Assembly: GCA_003132905.1 (NCBI GenBank)
Contig: PKZC01000213.1
Location: 43,520-49,804 of the forward strand
Source: Bryobacterales bacterium
GTDB taxonomy: Bacteria > Acidobacteriota > Terriglobia > Bryobacterales > Bryobacteraceae
Length of the DNA stretch: 6,285 nt
Direction: 5' to 3'
The notes below the pieces were generated by a model. The model saw only the letters and a program-made list of their open reading frames with translations, searched no databases and was not told the DNA's origin. Both the position numbers and the translations under genes were made by a program. This document shows, piece by piece, positions 1 to 5,705 of this stretch (the first letter of the stretch is position 1; each line of letters starts with the position of its first letter).

Positions 1-645
1 CGGTTCATTCAAAGCGATCAAGATGGCGCGCGCAATCTCGGCGTCCGGCTTGGTGGCATCTTTCGTGTTGGCGGAAAAAATCCCGTAAATCCTCACTGCG
101 AGTGCGGCTAATTGAGCGGGACGAGTGGGCAGCGTTCCTGGCGGGAAGAGGTGGCCGTTCTTCTGCAGGAAGGCGGCTGCGTCCTTAAGAGTGCTATCCT
201 CCTGGCGGCTTTCTTCGCTTTCATAGTTAAACACCCAGGCGTTCACACGATGCGCTATATCGGGCTGATCCTGATCGACGGGAACCCCAGTGGCGGCGAA
301 CACGCGGCAATCGTAACTGCGGCACGTCCGCGGGCGATATTCGTAAATGGAGCATTTGTCGTCAACCAGCATGGGGCAGTGCCCCTGGTCGTTGTAGCCC
401 ATGACCAGGTGCCCCTTTGGCAGGCCGGGGGCGTCAAACAGAAGCGCTCGCGGAATCCGCTGGATGGTTTGCGTCTCTTCTGGATCGATGTGAATGAACA
501 TGGAGGAGCGGCAACACGCGGTGCAGGTACCGCAAGGTACAGCAGTCGCTCCGTTTCCCGATTGCAGCGAAGCCTCGGCGCCACACAGCCATTCGGAAAA
601 ATCGCCGGCAGGTACGGCTAAGGGGCTCGCTGATTTTCGGACCAA
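1..645 (-). CDS. YkgJ-family cysteine-cluster (CxxCxxCC) protein, 3' end cut by window
   Basis: This frame is open on the minus strand from about 710 to the window edge without a stop. Translated from a TTG at 645, it has the CxxCxxCC signature (C38, C41, C44, C45), then HCPML (C90), KCSIY (C98) and RPRTCRSYDCR (C108, C113). This is the layout of the YkgJ family, thought to bind zinc or iron-sulfur through conserved cysteines; its biochemical role is poorly defined. The N-terminal stretch DFSEWLCGAEASL also fits the family. About 215 codons are visible and the C-terminus lies outside the window. No ATG exists upstream of the cysteine motif: the only ATG, at SSMFIHI, comes after it and would delete it. 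The start is therefore TTG 645 or TTG 693, neither with a clear Shine-Dalgarno. An in-frame TGA at about 730 limits any longer form. Family assignment is firm; the start is not. Confidence 0.85.
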   Translation of the reverse strand, partial: MVRKSASPLAVPAGDFSEWLCGAEASLQSGNGATAVPCGTCTACCRSSMFIHIDPEETQTIQRIPRALLFDAPGLPKGHLVMGYNDQGHCPMLVDDKCSIYEYRPRTCRSYDCRVFAATGVPVDQDQPDIAHRVNAWVFNYESEESRQEDSTLKDAAAFLQKNGHLFPPGTLPTRPAQLAALAVRIYGIFSANTKDATKPDAEIARAILIALNEP

Positions 646-836
646 TCGAATATTCGGGCATTCGCGACGCCTAAAGCTTCTGGACGCTCTCAACTTTAGC
701 GAAATTGCGAGAAATCTGGCCCTGTGCGGTCACTTTCGATCTTGCGATGGCCATACTTTAAGTTACCAGGATAATGGAACGCTCCCTCAATCAAAGGAGT
801 AGTTGAGAAAAGTAAGCAAAAGATTACGATGGACGT
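646..836. other. Divergent spacer between YkgJ-like and YciI-like genes
   Basis: This spacer lies between two genes that point away from each other, so promoters for both should be here, but I could not find a well-spaced -35/-10 pair on either strand. A GATAAT hexamer at 770-775 on the plus strand resembles a -10 box but has no good -35 partner. An inverted repeat, CTAAAG at 671-676 and CTTTAG at 694-699 with a 17-base loop, is visible; it is short enough to be chance. No convincing small ORF is present. Confidence 0.4.
793..799 (+). promoter_or_regulatory. Isolated Shine-Dalgarno-like AAAGGAG
   Basis: AAAGGAG is a strong ribosome-binding match, but it is badly placed. It sits only 3 bases before a TTG at 803 that opens an out-of-frame reading, and 37 bases before the ATG at 837 that fits the YciI protein. 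In the YciI frame, stops at 804 and 813 exclude an earlier start. It may be the remnant of the gene's original translation start, displaced by indels, or a chance match. Confidence 0.3.
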
Positions 837-1144
837 ATGAAGCGGTTCGCCGTCATTCGCACGCGTGGGGACGATTGGGATCTATTCCTTCGATTGGAAC
901 AGGAACGCGATTTGGGGTAGTCACGCGTTGTTTATGGACGGTCTGGCGAGCGAGGGCTTCATCTTGGTCGGAGGACCACTGGAAGACACGCCCGACGTAC
1001 TTCTAATCGTACGCGCGGCCAGTGAGCAAGAAATTGCGGAGACGCTTCAGGATGACCCATGCACAAAATCTGGGCTTCTTTGCATACGCCAGGTTTCGCC
1101 CTTGGACGTTGCGTCTGGGCTCTCTTCCAGAGACGTCAGGCTGA
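837..1144 (+). pseudogene. YciI-family protein gene with two frameshifts
   Basis: Three reading frames must be joined to recover one YciI-related (YCII domain) protein of about 101 residues, the normal family length. Frame one runs from ATG 837 (MKRFAVIRTRGDDWD to EQERD) and hits a TAG at 918. Dropping one T from the TTT at 911-913 gives frame two (WGSHALFMDGL, then GFILVGGPLED and VLLIVRAASEQEIAETL). Dropping one base near CCCTT at 1099-1103 gives frame three (WTLRLGSLPETSG, TGA at 1142). The conserved His of SHALFMD and the GGPL turn survive. Where relatives usually have DPWT and LLRI, this copy has DPCT and LLCI, consistent with relaxed selection. YciI proteins are small dimeric ferredoxin-like folds, mostly of unknown activity. 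The 3' end overlaps the convergent dGTPase gene by 9 bases. Sequencing error at the two short runs is an alternative explanation. Confidence 0.75.
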
Positions 1145-2266
1145 CGGCGCATGCAGGGTTTGCTGATAACACCGCAGAAAGTAACCATCGGTCATTCCTG
1201 CGATGTAATCGCAGACGGCGCGGTGTACAGGTGCGTTGGCGAGCGATTCGACATAATTCGCCGGCAGCTTGTCGGGGTGGGCAATCCAGAATTCGAACAG
1301 CTCGGCAATTTGCGTGGCGGAGCGGCGGCGCTCACTGGCCATCGGCTCGGAGTAATACAGCGTTTGATGCAAAAATTGTTTCAGGCCACGATTCGTGGTG
1401 TGGGTGGGGAGCGTAAACACCGCCAGGCGCTTGGGATGCGTCCGAACGTCCTCAACGCTTGCGACCGCTGCCGCTTGCGAGGCTTCGAAAGTGCCTTCCA
1501 CCAATCCGGAGACTAGCCAATCCAGCAAACCCCGCCGCGCTTCATGAAATTGTTCGCGCTCGGGGGCGCCTGGGAATTGGGATTGAGCCAGCTCCCAGCG
1601 GCGGCCGAACTCGGGAACCGATTGGGCAACGTCATCAATCTTGAAAAGGCCGGCAGCGAAGCCGTCGTCCAGATCGGCCGTGTTATAGGCGATCTCGTCG
1701 GCTAAGTCGATTAATTGAGCTTCGAGGGGCGGCCGGAGTCCGGGAAGGTATTCGTCCAGTTCCGGGTTTTCGCCCTTTTCGAAATCGCGGGAATGTTTGA
1801 CGATGCCCTCGCGCACTTCGAAGGTCAGATTGAGGCCGGGAAAGCGCGCGTAACGGCGCTCAAACCATTCGACAATACGCAGGGCGTGAAGATTATGATC
1901 GAAGCGATCGCCGAAGCTGCGCATCTGGCGATCCAACTCGTCTTCACCGGCATGAGCAAACGGCGGATGGCCGATGTCATGGCCCAGCGCCAAGGCTTCG
2001 GTAAGCTCTTCATTGAGATCCAGCGCCGCCGCGACCGTGCGGGCGATCTGCGCGACTTCGATAGTGTGGGTGAGGCGATTATGAAAATGATCCGAGATGC
2101 CGGGCGGAAAAACCTGCGTCTTGTTCTCTAGCCGGCGAAAGGCGCGGGAATGAATCAGGCGGTCGCGATCGCGCTGAAATTCGCCACGGTAAGCATGCGC
2201 GAGTTCGGGATAGCGCCGGCCGCGGCTTTGCTCGACGGGAAAACGCAGACTAGCGAGCCGGTTCAC
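1136..2266 (-). CDS. dgt: dGTPase-like HD-domain deoxynucleoside triphosphate triphosphohydrolase
   Basis: This 376-residue protein belongs to the dGTP triphosphohydrolase-like family, which releases inorganic triphosphate from deoxynucleoside triphosphates and so acts in cytosolic dNTP pool control. The N-terminus carries the family signature RDRDRLIHSRAFRRLENKTQV (residues 32-52). The HD metal site is visible as H67 (RLTHT), H96-D97 (GHDIGHPPFAHAGE) and D190 (LADEIAYNTADLDDG); H105 and H124 (DHNLHALR) are the other conserved histidines. Length and the C-terminal DYIAGMTDGYFL are typical of the shorter type-2 subfamily, so true substrate preference (dGTP or other dNTPs) is not settled. The start is GTG at 2266, overlapping the TGA of the upstream TPR gene as GTGA. 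There is no good Shine-Dalgarno of its own, so translation is probably coupled. Its 3' end meets the degraded YciI gene head-on. Confidence 0.93.
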   Translation of the reverse strand: MNRLASLRFPVEQSRGRRYPELAHAYRGEFQRDRDRLIHSRAFRRLENKTQVFPPGISDHFHNRLTHTIEVAQIARTVAAALDLNEELTEALALGHDIGHPPFAHAGEDELDRQMRSFGDRFDHNLHALRIVEWFERRYARFPGLNLTFEVREGIVKHSRDFEKGENPELDEYLPGLRPPLEAQLIDLADEIAYNTADLDDGFAAGLFKIDDVAQSVPEFGRRWELAQSQFPGAPEREQFHEARRGLLDWLVSGLVEGTFEASQAAAVASVEDVRTHPKRLAVFTLPTHTTNRGLKQFLHQTLYYSEPMASERRRSATQIAELFEFWIAHPDKLPANYVESLANAPVHRAVCDYIAGMTDGYFLRCYQQTLHAPSA

Positions 2267-2967
2267 TGCTGGGACAGGGAGCTGTCCAAGGTAATAGCGG
2301 CTTTGCTCACGGCACTGCGAGTGCTGGTGCGAAGCGGATCCACCAGCTTTCTGGCGCGCTGGGGGTCGCTGGTCTTGATGAGATCCGCAAGCGCGAGAGT
2401 AGCGGCATCTTTGGACACCATGACGGTAGGATGGTCGATCACCGACTGAATGAGCTGAATGCCGTCATTCAATTTGCCCTGCGCGGCGTACACTTGAGCC
2501 AGCGCCAACTTGGCCTCGGATGCATAGGGCCCATGGCCGGAATCGATCGCGGCCTGAAAATGCTTGGCGGCTTCAGGTAAATTGCCCTGGTCGGCCGCAT
2601 TGGTGCCAAGGAAAAATTCCGCAATGTCGCCTTCTTCGGTACCCGGGTACTTGCCCGCCAAATCGCGCCAAGCCTTGACCACGGCGGTTTCACGCGCTTG
2701 CGCGGTTGGGAACGAAACCACATATTCGGATTGGGAAGGGCCTACCGAGCTGTTTTGAATTTGCATCGTGGCGTGGAGAGCTTCCTGCCGCACGTTGTGC
2801 TGGTAGCCACGATAATAGAAGACGGCAATTGCGATGAGCACGACTGCGACGGCTGGAATGCCCCATCGGATCATCAACTCGCGATGCTGGGAGACGTATT
2901 CTACGCCGTGTTGAACTTCCAGAACGAACTTATCGCTCTTCAGTTCCTTGCGGGTAAGCTTATCCAC
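2263..2967 (-). CDS. Membrane-anchored TPR protein (YfgM/TPR_21-like)
   Basis: The 234-residue product has a short charged cytoplasmic N-terminus (MDKLTRKELKSDKF), one hydrophobic membrane segment at about residues 34-53 followed by YYRGY, and a C-terminal helical region. Repeats of TPR type are seen around residues 112-143 (GDIAEFFLGTNAADQGNLPEAAKHFQAAI) and 149-178 (ASEAKLALAQVYAAQGKLNDGIQLI). This architecture is that of YfgM-like proteins, in which the TPR part sits in the periplasm and binds partners such as chaperones or envelope complexes. The specific partner is unknown here. The start is GTG 2967, with GAGG at 2973-2976 five bases upstream. It overlaps the dGTPase start by four bases, so both are probably made from one mRNA, though a functional link between them is not obvious. 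Family call is good; exact orthology to YfgM is uncertain. Confidence 0.85.
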   Translation of the reverse strand: MDKLTRKELKSDKFVLEVQHGVEYVSQHRELMIRWGIPAVAVVLIAIAVFYYRGYQHNVRQEALHATMQIQNSSVGPSQSEYVVSFPTAQARETAVVKAWRDLAGKYPGTEEGDIAEFFLGTNAADQGNLPEAAKHFQAAIDSGHGPYASEAKLALAQVYAAQGKLNDGIQLIQSVIDHPTVMVSKDAATLALADLIKTSDPQRARKLVDPLRTSTRSAVSKAAITLDSSLSQQ

Positions 2968-2999
2968 GAAAACCTCGCTACTGCGGAAAACTTCATCTT

Positions 3000-3029
3000 A
3001 GCATATGGTTGGCGGAGCGGGCTTGACAG
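3000..3029 (-). promoter_or_regulatory. Possible promoter for the TPR-dGTPase pair
   Basis: On the minus strand CTGTCA (3029-3024) and TATGCT (3005-3000) are separated by 18 bases, an acceptable but imperfect match to a housekeeping sigma promoter. It would start transcription near 2993, about 25 bases ahead of the GTG start at 2967. No other promoter-like pair stands out in the 141-base spacer. The alternative is read-through from the antagonist gene. Confidence 0.3.
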
Positions 3030-3051
3030 CGCAGCCCCTGCGGACTAGCGG

Positions 3052-3094
3052 GTGACCGTCGCATACCGCCCCGACGCAGCCGGTCACAACCGGC
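3052..3094. repeat. Two overlapping inverted repeats after the STAS gene
   Basis: GCCGGT at 3079-3084 and ACCGGC at 3089-3094 form a perfect 6-bp stem with a 4-base loop. GTGACCG at 3052-3058 and CGGTCAC at 3081-3087 form a second 7-bp stem with a 22-base loop. They share bases 3081-3084, so only one can form at a time. The position, 15 bases beyond the STAS stop codon, fits a weak terminator or mRNA-end structure, but no T-run follows on the minus strand, so an intrinsic terminator is not supported. Confidence 0.35.
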
Positions 3095-3108
3095 TTGCGA
3101 ACAGACGC

Positions 3109-3453
3109 TCAAGCGAAGCTGCGAACCGCGGTTGACTCGTCGTCGAAAACCTCGAACACGGTATAGAGCTTGGTTATCTGCAGCAAATCCTTGACGCGTT
3201 TGGTCAAGCCCAGCAGTTTCAACTGGCCTCCATGATTAGTGACCGTGGTAAAGCCGGACACCATTTCGCCAATCCCCGAGCTGTCGATATAGGAGACTTC
3301 GTTCAAGTTGACCAGGATCTTCTTGTTACCTTTAGTGGCTAAGTCGCGAATTAAGTCGCGGAACACGCTGGCGCCCTCTCCCAGGGTGATTCGCCCCGCT
3401 GCATCCACCACGGTAACGTCGCCGACCTGGCGATGTGATATTTTAACGCTCAC
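3109..3453 (-). CDS. STAS-domain anti-sigma-factor antagonist
   Basis: The 114-residue protein is a single STAS domain, the usual size of SpoIIAA/RsbV-type antagonists. The phosphorylation motif is YIDSSGIGEMVSGF, with D57, S58 and S59; the serine after the aspartate in DSSG is the residue phosphorylated by the partner kinase in SpoIIAA. In the unphosphorylated state such a protein binds the kinase and frees its target, usually a sigma factor. The pattern QLKLLGLTKRVKDLLQITKLYTVFEVFDDE is the typical C-terminal half. The start is GTG 3453, supported by GAGGAGG at 3464-3470, 10 bases upstream and slightly distant. It lies 37 bases downstream of the kinase gene, so they are very likely cotranscribed. 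Which sigma factor or other target it controls cannot be told from this window. Confidence 0.93.
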   Translation of the reverse strand: MSVKISHRQVGDVTVVDAAGRITLGEGASVFRDLIRDLATKGNKKILVNLNEVSYIDSSGIGEMVSGFTTVTNHGGQLKLLGLTKRVKDLLQITKLYTVFEVFDDESTAVRSFA

Positions 3454-3490
3454 GAATTTGGAACCTCCTCGCGATTCTTTCGGATCTTGT

Positions 3491-3910
3491 TCAACTGGCC
3501 TTGGCCAGGTACTTCACCATCCGCACTTCCGTCCCGCGCGGCTGCACAGGAAGAACCTGGAATTCATCCACGAAAGCACGGATCAAAAGCAGCCCACGGC
3601 CGGATTGGCGGAGCAGATTACCTTCGGCCAGCGGATCCGGGACCGAATTCGGATCGAAGCCGTCACCTTCGTCGGCAATTACAATCGTCAGCCGATCAGG
3701 CGCCTTGGTCACCGAAAGGTGGACCTTTTTGCGCGCGTTGTAGCGGTTTCCGTGAACCACGGCGTTTACCATGCTTTCCCGAACCGCCATTCCCAATTGG
3801 TGCAGATCGTCTTCTTCAAAGCCGATCTCGCGCGCAGCACCCAGAACCGCCGTTTCCGCCACTTCCACACTGTCCAGGGTCGAATCGAGCAGTATTTTGC
3901 GTTCTGCCAT
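3491..3910 (-). CDS. RsbW/SpoIIAB-like anti-sigma-factor serine kinase (GHKL ATPase)
   Basis: The protein has the compact GHKL ATPase fold of anti-sigma kinases. The N-box is ESMVNAVVHGNRYN, with E45 and N49 in the positions of the catalytic base and magnesium ligand; the G1 box is DEGDGFDP (D80-P87); the G2 box is GRGLLLIRAFVD (G104-D115). Such kinases phosphorylate a STAS antagonist and sequester a sigma factor. The STAS gene directly downstream is the obvious substrate. I chose ATG 3910, giving 139 residues with family-like numbering and length. A TTG at 3955 would add 15 residues, but it lies almost at the predicted transcription start and has no ribosome site. ATG 3910 also lacks a clear Shine-Dalgarno, so the start is uncertain. 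No sigma factor or PP2C phosphatase gene is nearby. Confidence 0.92.
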   Translation of the reverse strand: MAERKILLDSTLDSVEVAETAVLGAAREIGFEEDDLHQLGMAVRESMVNAVVHGNRYNARKKVHLSVTKAPDRLTIVIADEGDGFDPNSVPDPLAEGNLLRQSGRGLLLIRAFVDEFQVLPVQPRGTEVRMVKYLAKAS

Positions 3911-3966
3911 AGTTTCAGCGTGAAGGCCGTCTTCCTCGGGCAACGACGCGGCCAAGTTGAATGTTC

Positions 3967-3996
3967 ACAGTAAAATACTTAACGGGCGAAAGTCAA
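3967..3996 (-). promoter_or_regulatory. Candidate promoter for the kinase-antagonist operon
   Basis: On the minus strand TTGACT (3996-3991) and TACTGT (3972-3967) are separated by 18 bases within an AT-richer stretch. Transcription would begin near 3960, about 50 bases before ATG 3910. The -35 is one base from consensus and the -10 is weak. It sits in the 110-base gap after the esterase stop codon. Confidence 0.4.
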
Positions 3997-4019
3997 GGCA
4001 GCTTCCTGATGTCAAGGCA
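3992..4019 (-). repeat. Direct repeat TGCCTTGAC, period 19
   Basis: Two exact copies of TGCCTTGAC lie on the minus strand at 4019-4011 and 4000-3992. The downstream copy contains the TTGAC of the candidate -35 box. A period of 19 bases is close to two DNA turns, as in tandem binding sites for a regulator, but two 9-base copies could also be chance or a small local duplication. Confidence 0.4.
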
Positions 4020-4020
4020 A

Positions 4021-5601
4021 CTAAGGAGCGGCGCACGTGAAGTTGGCGGCGTCGTCGGTGCTGCCGGAGCCCGAATACCGCGCCACTTGTGGATAAGGGC
4101 AAAGCGGACGCGTGCGGACCGCATGGCCGACGGCGTACTTGGTGGCGATGATTTTTCCTGGCATTGACCCGTGTTCCACCCAGTTTTCCAACGCCAATGA
4201 CATGCTGTGCTGGGGATCGGATTGGCCGACGGCGGGAGTGGCTCCGAAAGTGTCTGGGCCCGGTCCGCCGCCGCAGTGCTGCATGCCTGGAACCATGTAG
4301 AGGCGAACAAAACCGGCGGTTTGTTTTTGACCCAGCTTGGCCGCGACACTCTGGTAGTAGTTGACGGTGGCCTGCGGTGGAAGCGCAGGATCGCTCCAGC
4401 CGTGATAGAGGATGAGCTTTCCGCCGCGCGCTGCAAAGGCGCTCAGGTCGGGATTGGTGGCATCGAGGTCGGCGGCTTGCTTCTCTTTGGACTGTTGCCA
4501 CAGCTCGTCCACGCTCGTCGCGAGCACATTGGCTTTCGGATCGCCGGTGACCATGTAGCGAAAGTAGTTCTGCACAAACTGGGAAGAAATCGAGGCTCCG
4601 GGATCTTCTCCGACGACCCACTCTTTCCAGCCCGTCTCGTCTCCCATGGTGAAGCCGGGAAAGATGAGCTGGCCGTGGCTGTCCTTGATGCCCGCATAAA
4701 GCGCTTTCGCTGCGTCGATCTGCGGCTGCGTCAGGCAATCCGCTGCGTCGCCGTTTTTGCAGAGGAGGACCTGGGGATCGAACTGGCACTTCGCCGGATC
4801 GCCGATGACACCGTCCTTTGCGCCGTCGAGCGCGTCGCAGGCGGCCAGCGAAGCGCGCTGCATGGCAGCCAGTTTTCCATCGGGAATATACGCTTTGGGA
4901 TCGTTCATCAGGACCTGCATGACGCCCGCGCCGTCGGTCAGCAACGCGGTCCAGGAGTTGGCTGGCGCCCCGGCGAGAATGCCGCCGTAGTCGCCGGGAA
5001 ACCGCTGGGCTTCCATTAGCCCTTCACGACCACCATCGGAGCAGCCGTCGTAATAGGATTTGTCGGCGGGCTTGCCGTAGTACGTGTTCAGGATCTGCTT
5101 TGTGGTCTCGGCGGTCAGGTGGAGCGCGCGCCACCCGAAGTCCTTCACTTTTTCCGGGTGTCCCCAGGCAAACGTGGCGTCGGTGTTCTCCGCTTCATGG
5201 CCGGCATCGGTGCCGGAGACGGCAAACCCGCGCTGCAGATAAGCCGCCATCTGCGGGTAATAGATGGCTCCGGCAAAGCCGCCGTTTCCGGTGCCGAGCA
5301 CCCGGCCGTTCCAGCCCTGCGCCGGGAGCCACACTTCGAATTGAATATCAGAGTCGCTGGTCGGGTGCAGCTCACCAGCGATGCGGAAGAAGGCGGGGAG
5401 ACTCGCTAGAGAAACGCCCGCATCGGGGATGTCGAGCGTGCCGGAGGTGACCGCCTCGGCAAGCGTGATGTGAGTGCCGGTGAGCTGTACATTTTTGAGG
5501 CTCGCGCAATCGGCGGCGAACAGGAGCGGAGAAAATCCAGCAAGCAGAAGGACCAACCCACGACGGATCCGGGGCAAGGAACGACTCCTGACTTCGAACA
5601 T
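4021..5601 (-). CDS. Secreted tannase/feruloyl-esterase-family hydrolase
   Basis: The product is about 526 residues, normal for this family of serine esterases, which cleave esters of phenolic acids such as gallate or ferulate. From ATG 5601 the N-terminus has an Arg-rich start, a hydrophobic core (GLVLLLAGFSPLLFAA, residues 15-30) and a likely signal-peptidase site, so export is expected. The nucleophile motif is YYDGCSDGGREGLMEAQRFP with C187-S188; the acid is D404 in YHGWSDPALPP; the histidine is H442-C443 in MQHCGGGPGP. Together these form the CS-D-HC arrangement, in which the two cysteines form a disulfide joining Ser and His regions. A calcium-site-like DALDGAKDG lies at residues 256-264. 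Whether the substrate is a tannin, feruloyl polysaccharide or another ester cannot be read from sequence. An in-frame GTG at 5709 would add 36 residues of unlikely sequence ahead of the signal peptide; a GTG at 5607 is a close alternative. Confidence 0.9.
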   Translation of the reverse strand: MFEVRSRSLPRIRRGLVLLLAGFSPLLFAADCASLKNVQLTGTHITLAEAVTSGTLDIPDAGVSLASLPAFFRIAGELHPTSDSDIQFEVWLPAQGWNGRVLGTGNGGFAGAIYYPQMAAYLQRGFAVSGTDAGHEAENTDATFAWGHPEKVKDFGWRALHLTAETTKQILNTYYGKPADKSYYDGCSDGGREGLMEAQRFPGDYGGILAGAPANSWTALLTDGAGVMQVLMNDPKAYIPDGKLAAMQRASLAACDALDGAKDGVIGDPAKCQFDPQVLLCKNGDAADCLTQPQIDAAKALYAGIKDSHGQLIFPGFTMGDETGWKEWVVGEDPGASISSQFVQNYFRYMVTGDPKANVLATSVDELWQQSKEKQAADLDATNPDLSAFAARGGKLILYHGWSDPALPPQATVNYYQSVAAKLGQKQTAGFVRLYMVPGMQHCGGGPGPDTFGATPAVGQSDPQHSMSLALENWVEHGSMPGKIIATKYAVGHAVRTRPLCPYPQVARYSGSGSTDDAANFTCAAP

Positions 5602-5612
5602 TGGCACAAAGG

Positions 5613-5617
5613 CCTCC
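5613..5617 (-). promoter_or_regulatory. Ribosome-binding site that decides the esterase start
   Basis: GGAGG on the minus strand lies 5 bases before GTG 5607 and 11 bases before ATG 5601. Both starts place the signal peptide at the N-terminus, whereas the longer frame from 5709 would put the site inside the coding region. It therefore argues against the GTG at 5709, even though that GTG overlaps the preceding stop codon as GTGA. Confidence 0.6.
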
Positions 5618-5705
5618 GTGAAAGCGCTGTGCGGGGGTTTCGCCAGCGTATCGCGACTGTCGTGTGGTGGTCCAGCGGTGATTTGTGTGTCCGACGACGC
5701 CCGCG

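Noticed and set aside
112..621. Plus-strand open frame of 169 codons
   Set aside because: Antisense to the YkgJ-like gene, whose cysteine signature decides the coding strand.
865..1416. Single intact 183-codon plus-strand gene from GTG 865
   Set aside because: Only its middle part (913-1101) is YciI-like; the first codons and everything after about 1101 are out-of-frame readings, the latter running antisense through the dGTPase.
1715..2131. Plus-strand open frame of 138 codons
   Set aside because: Antisense to the HD catalytic region of the dGTPase; no independent support.
3308..3973. Plus-strand open frame of 221 codons
   Set aside because: Antisense to both the kinase and antagonist genes, which have unmistakable motifs.
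3965..4789. Minus-strand open frame of 274 codons
   Set aside because: It overlaps the esterase in another frame and is Arg/Ser-rich with low complexity, typical of an out-of-frame reading.
4207..5019. Plus-strand open frame of 270 codons
   Set aside because: It lies wholly antisense to the esterase, whose catalytic motifs are clear; its translation shows no recognisable domain and is a by-product of GC-rich codon use.
5501..5520. Esterase as a lipoprotein (Cys soon after the hydrophobic core)
   Set aside because: The residue before the Cys is Asp (AADC), which does not fit a lipobox.
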